From: Allokutzneria sp. NRRL B-24872
GTDB taxonomy: Bacteria; Actinomycetota; Actinomycetes; Mycobacteriales; Pseudonocardiaceae
Assembly (NCBI RefSeq): GCF_002155965.1
Contig: NZ_MUMH01000029.1
Coordinates: forward strand, 1-64,000
Length of the DNA stretch: 64,000 nucleotides
Direction of reading: 5' to 3'
Shown one piece after another: positions 17,736 to 24,381 of the stretch. Below the pieces are notes generated by a model. That model did not search any database and was not told the DNA's origin. It was given only the letters and a program-made list of their open reading frames with translations. Every line of letters begins with the position of its first letter. Position 1 is the first letter of the stretch. The position numbers were made by a program, and so were the translations under genes.

Positions 17736-18635
17736 TCAGTGCGCGCCGCCGGGGGCGAGCGGGTCGAACCCGGCTCGCTCGCAGGCCAGCGCGATCTTGT
17801 CGGCCAAGCGCGTTCCCGGCTCGGCGGCGTGCTCCAGCAGCCCGTCCGCGACGGCCTGAGCCCGGTGCTCACCGAAGCTCAACCGCCGCGCACCAGGCGT
17901 CTGCGTCGGCTCCCACGCCGTCGCGACACCCGGGGCCAGCCGGTGCGCGAACGGCGATGTCGACGCACCGACGCCCGGCAGCGGGCTCACCCTCTCGGCG
18001 AGCGATCCCGCTGTCCCCTCAGCGTTCGCGGGCAAGTACACGACGAGCGCGTCCTGGCGCGGGTAGAGCGCGGCGACGCTCAGAACCTTGGCGTAGTAAC
18101 AGATGTCTCGGGTTTCCAAGTGCGCCAACGCTTCCCGCCACACCTGCACGGCGGAGGCCGCGTCCGTCAGGTGCACGTACACCCGCAGGACCTGCTGCTC
18201 CGAGCCAGTTCCCCGCGAACCCTGAGCCAGGAAGAAGCCCGGCGACAGCGCAGGCCGCCCCGGCGGCAGGCCCAGCTCGACCCGCTCCCCCGTTCCGCGC
18301 AGCACCGAACGGGGCACGTCGACGACGACACCGCTCAGTTCGACGAGCGCGGAATCCTCGCGCAGCTCAAGCAGAACAGCTTCGGCCGTGGTCTCCGGGA
18401 ACGGGATCGCGTCGGCGAAGTCCTTCTCCAGCGCAGGATCGCGCAAGGACAACTGCTCTTCGTTCTCCTCCGCACGCCCCTGGTGGAACACCTCGTAGAT
18501 CGCGTGCCGCAGCCGGGAACGCAGCTCCGTGCGGCTCTCCGCGGTCAGCTCGCGCCCCGCGACCGAGGCGGTCAGCGCCTTGTCGTCGACCACGATCCGC
18601 TCGACGACCTCGCCCAACTCGGCCGTCAGCGTCAT
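17736..18635 (-). CDS. LanY-like HopA1-family lyase (copy B)
   Basis: The 299-residue protein contains PGFFLAQGSRG, LRVYVHLTD, a CYYAKVLSVAALYPRQDALV block and LSFGEHRAQAVADGLLE. This is the conserved order of T3SS-effector HopA1-like domains. In class V lanthipeptides and thioamitides such proteins eliminate phosphate from phospho-Ser/Thr to give dehydroalanine or dehydrobutyrine. Its start overlaps the stop of the kinase by ATGA, so kinase and lyase are coupled. It is 56 bp upstream of the precursor gene. Close relative of copy A, with a longer insert before GLPPGRPAL. Confidence 0.82.
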   Translation of the reverse strand: MTLTAELGEVVERIVVDDKALTASVAGRELTAESRTELRSRLRHAIYEVFHQGRAEENEEQLSLRDPALEKDFADAIPFPETTAEAVLLELREDSALVELSGVVVDVPRSVLRGTGERVELGLPPGRPALSPGFFLAQGSRGTGSEQQVLRVYVHLTDAASAVQVWREALAHLETRDICYYAKVLSVAALYPRQDALVVYLPANAEGTAGSLAERVSPLPGVGASTSPFAHRLAPGVATAWEPTQTPGARRLSFGEHRAQAVADGLLEHAAEPGTRLADKIALACERAGFDPLAPGGAH

Positions 18636-19726
18636 GACGCCCCCAGTCCGACGACGTCGACGTAGCGCCCCGGGTCCAGCAGGAGCTTGCGCCCGATGCC
18701 CGCCGCGGCCCGCTGCACCGCCAGCACCTGCGAGGACTGGTGCGCCACCGCGAACATGCGGTCGAACATGTGCCAGCCCGCGAACGCCGTCGCGCGCTCG
18801 GCGAGGCCGACCTCGATCTCAGCCCGCTCCGCTCGGTAACCCGCCCAGAACGCGCTGATGATCGGCTTGACCTCGCGCAACCCCGTGATCGTGCGCTGAA
18901 TGATGTCGTTGTAGGACAGGGAATTCTCGGCTTCGTCACGCTCGGGCTCGGTGATGCCGAGCACCGCGCGCTGCACCCACTGGCCGACGAACGCGCCGAC
19001 GTCCACAGCGGGGTCGGCGAGCCCGAACTCCTCCCAGTCGGTCACGTGCACGGTGCTCCCGACGACCTGGAGCTGGTCCAGGCGCAGGTCACCGTGCACG
19101 GGGCGCAGGGCGACCGCCGACTGCCCGGCGAGCGCGTCCAACGCGGCGCGCAGCGGGCGGTCGTGCCGGACGAGCCGCCACACCTCCAGCTCCGCGCCGG
19201 TCGCCTCCAGGTAGACCGCCAGCGGAAGCCCGCCGAAGAGCCGCGCGATCGGGCCGAGGATCGGAATCTCCTCGTGCGCCGGGACCTCCGTCGTCGGCGT
19301 CCACCCGTGCAGCTCGCCGATCGCCCGACCGACCGCCTCAGCGACGTCGGCGCCGAAGTCACCGCTGTCGGCCAACTGGTCGCCGGAGACGCGGTCGCGC
19401 TCGCTCAACAGCTCCGTGACGTGCAGCCCGGCGTCCTCGTCCCAGCCGACGCAGCGGGGCGCGCGCAGGTGCTCCGGCGTCCGGGCCGCCGCGAAGACCT
19501 CGAAGGCCACCGCCCGGCGCATCCCGGTCGCGGACGTGCGCTTCAGGAAGACCTCGGTGCCGCTCGTGGTGGCTCCGGCCCAGTTGTCGTTGCGGCCGGA
19601 GAAGGACGCCGCGCCGGACTCCAGCGCGCGCCCCAGCCCGAGCCGCTCCAGCAGGTCACGGGAGGCGGGCTCGCCGATGACTCGATTCACCGCGAGGGCG
19701 TTCCCAGCCCGTGTCCGCGTTTTCAC
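18632..19726 (-). CDS. LanK-like APH-fold Ser/Thr kinase (copy B)
   Basis: The 364-residue protein has an aminoglycoside-phosphotransferase fold. It contains SFSGRNDNWAGATTSGTEVF (nucleotide loop and Lys strand FLKR), the catalytic loop HGDLRLDQ near residue 214, and VTDWEEFGLADPAVDVGAFV as metal-binding segment. In class V lanthipeptide pathways this protein phosphorylates precursor Ser/Thr before the HopA1-like lyase acts. Start is GTG 19726. It is the first gene of copy B, with its own upstream region after the copy A terminator. Confidence 0.82.
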   Translation of the reverse strand: MKTRTRAGNALAVNRVIGEPASRDLLERLGLGRALESGAASFSGRNDNWAGATTSGTEVFLKRTSATGMRRAVAFEVFAAARTPEHLRAPRCVGWDEDAGLHVTELLSERDRVSGDQLADSGDFGADVAEAVGRAIGELHGWTPTTEVPAHEEIPILGPIARLFGGLPLAVYLEATGAELEVWRLVRHDRPLRAALDALAGQSAVALRPVHGDLRLDQLQVVGSTVHVTDWEEFGLADPAVDVGAFVGQWVQRAVLGITEPERDEAENSLSYNDIIQRTITGLREVKPIISAFWAGYRAERAEIEVGLAERATAFAGWHMFDRMFAVAHQSSQVLAVQRAAAGIGRKLLLDPGRYVDVVGLGAS

Positions 19727-19758
19727 GGCACCCTCTCAGCGAAACACATGATTCCCCC

Positions 19759-19789
19759 AGAATCACGACCGACAAAGCTTCTTCACGCC
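19759..19789 (-). promoter_or_regulatory. Conserved block upstream of lanK, copy B
   Basis: The stretch 19759-19789 aligns with 24081-24112 upstream of copy A (shared AGAATC-CGACCG and TTC-TTCA-GCC elements), although surrounding bases differ. The 330-bp gap between the copies (19727-20056) otherwise holds only the copy A terminator. Conservation in a non-coding position suggests a promoter or regulator site; no clear -35/-10 could be fixed. Confidence 0.35.
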
Positions 19790-20010
19790 TTTTTGACACT
19801 GCGGGCCACCCGAGGGTCTCCGCCCAAGCACCCAACAACTGTGCAGGTAGAAGCATGTTTAGTCGATCAGTGCCTGCGGAGGACAGTCTCAAAAATGATG
19901 AGCCGAGATGACAGTGCTGAGCCGAACTGCCCGGCCTTCAGACACGCATGAAATACCTGGTTCACGCTCGAATCAGTACGTTATCGGCGACACTGGTCGA
20001 ACACGCGAAA

Positions 20011-20042
20011 AGACCCGCGGTGCTCGTGGCACCACGGGTCTC
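20011..20042 (-). terminator. Rho-independent terminator of RiPP copy A
   Basis: On the minus strand AGACCCG-TGGTGCC-ACGA-GCACCGCGGGTCT forms a near-perfect stem of 13-14 bp with a 4-base loop, followed by TTTTCGC. It starts 15 bases after the SDR stop. It would isolate copy A from copy B, which must then have its own promoter. Confidence 0.75.
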
Positions 20043-20056
20043 TCGAATAGAAAATG

Positions 20057-20830
20057 CTAAACGGACTTGAGAACGCCGCCGTCAACGAGGTAGTCGGAGC
20101 CGCTGACGCTCGCGGCCAGCGGTGAGGCGAGGAACGCGACCACCGAGGCCACCTCCTCCGGCTCGACGAGCCTGCCGGTGCGCAGTCCCAACGTGGAGAT
20201 CATGCGCTCGCGCACCACGTCCTCGTCGATGCCATGCTGCGCAGCGAGCCGTCCGCAGACACTCTCCGGGCCTTCCCAGAAGCCCGTGCGCGTCGGCCCA
20301 GGGGTTACGGTGTTGACCCGAACCCCCGCAGGCGCAAGCTCTTCAGCGAGCGCGGGAGTCAACGCGCGCAACGCCGCTTTCGCCAGCGAGTAGTCCGCCG
20401 GACTCGTCGCCGGGAGATGCGCCGACAGGGACGACACGTTGACCACGTTTCCCTTGCTGGCCTTCAACAACGGCAAGGCGGCACGAGTCATCCTGATGGC
20501 ACTGAACAGATTCAGCTCGAACGTCCGCTGCCACCGCTCATCGGTGATCCCCGCGAAACCCTCCACATCAAGCTCGGTCGAGGTACCGCCGACGTTGTTC
20601 ACCAGGACATCGATCCCGCCGAACGCCTCAACTGCTTGAGCCACAACGGCTTCCACACCGTCCACAGTGGTCAGATCGGCCGGGGCGTGCAGCGCGCCGG
20701 GGTCTCCCGGGTCGCGCGAGGCGACGACGACGGAGGCGCCCTCATCGAGCAGCCGCGCGGTCACCGCACGGCCGATCCCCTTGCTGCCACCGGTGACGAG
20801 GGCGATCTTGCCCTTCAGTCCCAAGTCCAT
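20057..20830 (-). CDS. Short-chain dehydrogenase of RiPP cluster copy A
   Basis: This is the paralogue of the copy B SDR, also 257 residues. All catalytic elements are kept: TGGSKGIG, NNVGG, NVSSLSAH, and ADYSLAKAAL. It starts MDLGLKGKIALVTGGSKGIG and ends YLVDGGVLKSV, as in copy B. Differences cluster in the mid-N-terminal segment and in the loop after CGRLAAQ, near the substrate lid, so substrate preference could differ slightly. It is the last gene of the unit and is followed by the terminator. Confidence 0.88.
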   Translation of the reverse strand: MDLGLKGKIALVTGGSKGIGRAVTARLLDEGASVVVASRDPGDPGALHAPADLTTVDGVEAVVAQAVEAFGGIDVLVNNVGGTSTELDVEGFAGITDERWQRTFELNLFSAIRMTRAALPLLKASKGNVVNVSSLSAHLPATSPADYSLAKAALRALTPALAEELAPAGVRVNTVTPGPTRTGFWEGPESVCGRLAAQHGIDEDVVRERMISTLGLRTGRLVEPEEVASVVAFLASPLAASVSGSDYLVDGGVLKSV

Positions 20831-21756
20831 CAGACGGTCTCCCAGTCACGGCCACCGGAGTCGATCAGCGCGGCGACGCGGTCCAGCTCCTGCAAGAGGA
20901 AGTCGGTCCAGCCCAGGTGCGCGGTGTAGCCGCGGAGCCGGTCCAGGTAGGCGACGCAGACGACCCGCCCGACGGCCTTGGGATCGGGCGATCCGCCGTA
21001 GCCGTCCAGCAACGCGTCGCCGAGCACGGTGAGATCGCCCAGCGGCGGCGCGCCGTTGGCGACACCGAAACGGCCGAGCGAGCGCATTCCGGCCAGATCG
21101 GCCAGGAACGTGCCGATGTCGTAGGCGGGCGGCGCCAGGCACAGCTGAGTGCCCGTCAGCAGCTCGACGCGCGCACGATCATCGCTCGCGACAACGGTGT
21201 TGGGCACCAACGCGCCGTGCGTCAGCACAGCGGGGCCGGCTGGGGCGAGGATGTCCGCCGCCCAGCTGCGCAGCAGCTCCCACCGCAGCCCACCGAGCCG
21301 TTCTCCGGTGGTGCTGTGGAAGAACCGGGTCTCCGCCCGCCCGGAACCGCCGTCCATCCAGTCCGCCAGGTCCTTCACGGGCTCGGGGCGCGTGAGGAAG
21401 CCCGGTGGCGGCTGTGTCCCGTGCAGTCTGCGCACCGCCGCACCGGCAGCGCGCACCACGTCCGCAGCCTGGTCCGGGCGCACCTCACCGGTGAGCAGCC
21501 ACCACCCGATGCTGACCGGCGACGGCAACTCGTAGGAGAGCCCGGACTCGCGCTGTTCCGCCACGGTGAAGCGCACGCGCTCGTCATTCGCTGAGGCGGC
21601 GGCGGCCAGCACCTCCACCGGCGCGAGGATCAGCGACCCGGTGTTGGTCGCCCCGGCGCTGCGCTGCCAGTGGAAGCGGCCCTTGCCGAGGTCGCGCACC
21701 ACCGTCGTGGAGTTGCCGGTGCCGTAGGTGATCACGTGTTTGCTGGTGTCGGTCAA
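20830..21756 (-). CDS. LanX-like, degenerate APH-fold protein (copy A)
   Basis: The 308-residue protein starts at TTG 21756 (MTDTSKHVITYGTGNSTTVV); no ATG or GTG is available nearby. It keeps the pattern THGALVPNTVV and PPAYDIGTFLADLAGM, again without the catalytic Asp of true APH kinases (HGA instead of HGD). It ends GGRDWETV, eight residues beyond the homologous end in copy B. One-base overlap with the SDR. It is probably the cyclase or scaffold subunit of the modification complex, by analogy with class V LanX. Confidence 0.75.
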   Translation of the reverse strand: MTDTSKHVITYGTGNSTTVVRDLGKGRFHWQRSAGATNTGSLILAPVEVLAAAASANDERVRFTVAEQRESGLSYELPSPVSIGWWLLTGEVRPDQAADVVRAAGAAVRRLHGTQPPPGFLTRPEPVKDLADWMDGGSGRAETRFFHSTTGERLGGLRWELLRSWAADILAPAGPAVLTHGALVPNTVVASDDRARVELLTGTQLCLAPPAYDIGTFLADLAGMRSLGRFGVANGAPPLGDLTVLGDALLDGYGGSPDPKAVGRVVCVAYLDRLRGYTAHLGWTDFLLQELDRVAALIDSGGRDWETV

Positions 21757-21777
21757 GAGGTCCCCCAGGGAGCCGGA

Positions 21778-21813
21778 GCGGGCGCCTGCCAGGACGTCCT
21801 GGCAGGCGCCCGC
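21778..21813 (-). terminator. Perfect 36-bp palindrome between lanA and lanX, copy A
   Basis: Two 18-base arms are exact reverse complements (left arm begins GCGGGCGCCTGCC). As RNA it folds into a very stable hairpin 22 bases after the precursor stop. It has the same position as the copy B hairpin; at two stem positions C-G pairs here replace T-A pairs there. The likely role is partial termination or 3' protection of precursor mRNA. Confidence 0.7.
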
Positions 21814-21835
21814 GTCATTCAGGGCGTCTCAGCGA

Positions 21836-22018
21836 TCAGCAGCGGGGGCCGCAGCTGAAGATGAGCGTGGTGGTGGTGATCACCGGGGTCGCCGTGGAGG
21901 TCGACTTCGCCACGATCTCGTAGCCGTCGCCGACCGCCATGGTCAGCTCGGTGGAGGTGGTGTAGGTGTCGTAACCGGCGGCGAGCTCGGCGGCCATGCG
22001 GTCGTCCTGAAGCAGCAT
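21836..22018 (-). CDS. Class V lanthipeptide-like precursor peptide (copy A)
   Basis: The 60-residue peptide begins MLLQDDRMAAELAAGYDTYT and ends ITTTTLIFSCGPRC. The leader is nearly identical to copy B. The estimated core (STSTATPVITTTT onward) has ten Ser/Thr and two Cys; the last Cys is the terminal residue, whereas copy B has an extra Gly and a final Asp. A terminal Cys often indicates an AviCys in related families, but no LanD-type decarboxylase gene is nearby. It has the same GGAGGG ribosome binding site as copy B. Confidence 0.85.
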   Translation of the reverse strand: MLLQDDRMAAELAAGYDTYTTSTELTMAVGDGYEIVAKSTSTATPVITTTTLIFSCGPRC

Positions 22019-22048
22019 TTCGTTTCCCTCCAGTGGTTTTCTTGCACC

Positions 22049-22067
22049 CCCGGGGACGGGCCCCGGG
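22049..22067 (-). promoter_or_regulatory. Hairpin between lanY and lanA, copy A
   Basis: CCCGGGG and CCCCGGG flank a 5-base loop, forming a 7-bp stem in the 54-bp gap between lyase and precursor genes. It corresponds to the element at 17709-17730 in copy B. Confidence 0.45.
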
Positions 22068-22072
22068 AATCC

Positions 22073-22963
22073 TCAGTGCTCGCCCCACGGGGTGAGCGGG
22101 TCGAACCCGGCGCGAGTGCAGGCCCGCGCGACCTGCTCGGCGACGCGGGTCCCGGGGTCGGCGGCGTGCTCCAGCAGTCCGTCGGCGACGGCCTGCGCCC
22201 GGTGCTCACCGAAGCTCAACCGCCTGCCCTCACCCGGCTGTGGCGGCTCCCAGGCCGTGGCGATCCCGGGTGCCAGCCGCCGGGTGAACGGCGAGGTCGA
22301 CGCGCCGACCCCGGCCAGCGGGCTCAGCCGCTCAGCCAGCGATTCCGCCGTCTCCCCGGCGTTCGCGGGCAGGTACACCACGAGCGCGTCCTGGCGCGGG
22401 TAGAGCGCCGCGACACTCAAAATCTTGGCGTAGTAACAGATGTCTCGGGTTTCCAAGTGCGCCAACGCTTCCCGCCACACGTCCACGGCGGACACGGGGT
22501 CGGTCAGGTGCACGTACACGCGCAGAACCTGCTGCTCCGAACCGGTTCCCCGCGAACCCTGCGCCAGGAAGAAGCCCGGCGACAGCGCAGGTCGCCCTGG
22601 GGGCAGTCCCAGTTCCCCGGTGCCGCGCAGAGCCGACAGCGGGACCGAAACGGCCACACCGTTCAGCCGGACGAGCGCCGAATCCTCGCGTCGCTCCAGC
22701 ACGAAGCCGGTCTCCGTGGTCTCCGGGAACGGGATCGCCTCGGCGAAGTCCTTCTCCAGCCCGCGATCGCGCAGGGACAGCTGCTCCTCGTTCTCCTCAG
22801 CACGCCCCTGGTGGAAGACCTCGTAGATCACGTGCCGCAAGCGGGACCGCAACTCGGCACGGCTGTCGGCGGTCAGCTCGCGACCGGCCACCGACGCGGT
22901 CAGCGCCTCGTCGTCGACCACGATCCGCTCGACGACCTCGGCCAGCTCAGCGGTGAGGCTCAT
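22073..22963 (-). CDS. LanY-like HopA1-family lyase (copy A)
   Basis: The 296-residue protein starts MSLTAELAEVVERIVVDDEA. It contains the HopA1-type blocks PGFFLAQGSRG, LRVYVHLTD and CYYAKILSVAALYPRQDALV. It is three residues shorter than copy B because 'ERVE' before LGLPPGRPAL is missing. It is predicted to beta-eliminate phosphate from phosphorylated precursor residues. ATGA overlap with the kinase gene upstream; 54 bp to the precursor gene. Confidence 0.82.
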   Translation of the reverse strand: MSLTAELAEVVERIVVDDEALTASVAGRELTADSRAELRSRLRHVIYEVFHQGRAEENEEQLSLRDRGLEKDFAEAIPFPETTETGFVLERREDSALVRLNGVAVSVPLSALRGTGELGLPPGRPALSPGFFLAQGSRGTGSEQQVLRVYVHLTDPVSAVDVWREALAHLETRDICYYAKILSVAALYPRQDALVVYLPANAGETAESLAERLSPLAGVGASTSPFTRRLAPGIATAWEPPQPGEGRRLSFGEHRAQAVADGLLEHAADPGTRVAEQVARACTRAGFDPLTPWGEH

Positions 22964-24051
22964 GCCGCCCCCAATCCGACGACCCCGGCGTAGCGCGCGG
23001 GATCGAGCAGGAGCCTGCGGCCGATCCCCGCCGCCGCCCGCTGCACCGCGGACACCTGGCTGGACTCGCGGGCCACCGCGATCATGCGGTCGAACATGTG
23101 CCAGCCCGCGAAAGCCGTCGCGCGCGCGGCCACCCCGTCCCCCGCTCCGCCGCGCGCGGTGCGGTAGCCCGCCCAGAACGCCTCGACGATCGGCCGGACC
23201 TCGGCCAAGCCCGCCGTGGTTCGCTGGATGATGTCGTTGTGGGACAAGGAGTTCTCGACCGCGTCGCGATCGGGCTCGGTGATCCCGAGCACTGCCCTCT
23301 GCACCCACTGGCCGACGAACGCGCCGACGTCAACGGCGGGATCGGCCAGGCCGAACTCCTCCCAGTCCGTGAGGTGCACGGCGCCGCCCGCGATACGCAG
23401 CTGGTCGAGGCGGAGGTCTCCGTGCACGGGCGTGCGCACGGCCACCGACTCCTGCGCCGCCAGCGCGTCCAGCACCGCCCGCAGCTCCCGGTCGGGCTGG
23501 ACCAGCCGCCACACCTCCAGTTCGGCGCCGCTGGCCTCCACGTACACCGGCAGCGGGAGCTCGCCGAAGAGCCGGGCGATGCCGCCGAGGATCGGGATCT
23601 CCTGGTGCGGTGGGACATCCGCCGTCGGCGCCCACCCGTGCAGCTCGCCGATGGCCAGCCCGGTCGCCTCCGCGAGCCCGGCGTCGAAGCCGCCGTCGTC
23701 GGCCACCTCGTTGCCGGGAACGGACTCGGCCAGCAACCGCGTGACGTGCAGCCCGGCGTCGAGGTCCCAGCCGAGGCAGTGGGGTGCGCGCAGGTGCTCC
23801 GGCGTCCGGGCCGCCGCGAAGAGCTCGAAGGCCACCGCTCTGCGCATGCCGCCCTCGGCCGTGCGCTTGACGAAGACCTCCGTGCCGCCGCTGGTCGGAC
23901 CGGCCCAGTTGTCGTTGCGGCCGGAGTAGGAGACCGCGGCGGACTCCAGGGGCTGACCGAGGCCGAGCCGGTCGAGCAGCTCGCGGGCTGCGGGGTCGGC
24001 GGCGACCCGGTTCCGCGTCGGGGTACCACCACCCCGCGACAGTGTTTTCAA
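22960..24051 (-). CDS. LanK-like APH-fold Ser/Thr kinase (copy A)
   Basis: The 363-residue protein starts at TTG 24051 (MKTLSRGGGTPTRNRVAADP). It has the motifs SYSGRNDNWAGPTSGGTEVF, VKRT, HGDLRLDQ and LTDWEEFGLADPAVDVGAFV, as in copy B. It is predicted to phosphorylate Ser/Thr of the precursor. It is the first gene of copy A; the 228 bp up to the terminator of the next operon hold the only promoter region for the unit. Its rare TTG start may keep enzyme levels low relative to the precursor. Confidence 0.82.
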   Translation of the reverse strand: MKTLSRGGGTPTRNRVAADPAARELLDRLGLGQPLESAAVSYSGRNDNWAGPTSGGTEVFVKRTAEGGMRRAVAFELFAAARTPEHLRAPHCLGWDLDAGLHVTRLLAESVPGNEVADDGGFDAGLAEATGLAIGELHGWAPTADVPPHQEIPILGGIARLFGELPLPVYVEASGAELEVWRLVQPDRELRAVLDALAAQESVAVRTPVHGDLRLDQLRIAGGAVHLTDWEEFGLADPAVDVGAFVGQWVQRAVLGITEPDRDAVENSLSHNDIIQRTTAGLAEVRPIVEAFWAGYRTARGGAGDGVAARATAFAGWHMFDRMIAVARESSQVSAVQRAAAGIGRRLLLDPARYAGVVGLGAA

Positions 24052-24080
24052 CGCACACTCCAGCCCATTGTGAACACCGA

Positions 24081-24112
24081 AGAATCGCGACCGGAAGCAC
24101 TTCCTTCATGCC
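24081..24112 (-). promoter_or_regulatory. Conserved block upstream of lanK, copy A
   Basis: This is the counterpart of 19759-19789 at a similar distance before the kinase start (30 bp here, 33 bp there). The surrounding gap 24052-24278 shows nothing else I can name apart from AT-richer stretches near 24170-24230 that may hold the promoter. Confidence 0.35.
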
Positions 24113-24278
24113 ATTTCCGGTGCGATTTCGACGTTACGAGCCAATCTTTGCACGTTGACTGACGCCTCGCTAAAAAGGCAGGAGAGCCCAGGTTTAGACA
24201 CTGAAAGAGCGCGTTTTCAACTGCGTCTTCGCAGCTAAGACGCCTTGTTGCTCGATTCAGGCGAGATGTGGGATTCCC

Positions 24279-24314
24279 AAAAATAAGAACGCGGGCGCAG
24301 AAGTGCACCCGCGT
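24279..24314 (-). terminator. Rho-independent terminator of the acyltransferase operon
   Basis: On the minus strand ACGCGGG (24314-24308) pairs with CCCGCGT (24295-24289) around a 12-base loop and is followed by TCTTATTTTT. It lies 68 bases after the acyltransferase stop and separates that operon from RiPP copy A. Confidence 0.75.
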
Positions 24315-24381
24315 CACACGTCAACCGAACACTTCACATCTCCGCAGCCACCACAAGCACTTGTACTGACCACGACACCAG

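Larger units (their letters stand above)
15715..24112 (-). repeat. Tandem duplication of a five-gene RiPP cluster
   Basis: Unit B (15715-19789) and unit A (20057-24112) have the same five genes in the same order and strand, the same overlaps (ATGA between kinase and lyase, TGATG between LanX and SDR), the same two hairpins around the precursor gene and a shared upstream block. The units have diverged at many sites, so the duplication is old rather than an assembly artefact. Confidence 0.9.

Noticed and set aside
15715-24051. Assignment of the RiPP cluster to thioamitides (thioviridamide-like)
   Set aside because: Kinase and HopA1-like proteins fit, but YcaO, TfuA and the Cys decarboxylase are absent.
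15715-24051. Linaridin assignment
   Set aside because: The Thr-rich core ending in Cys resembles cypemycin, but no CypH/CypL-type membrane proteins are encoded.
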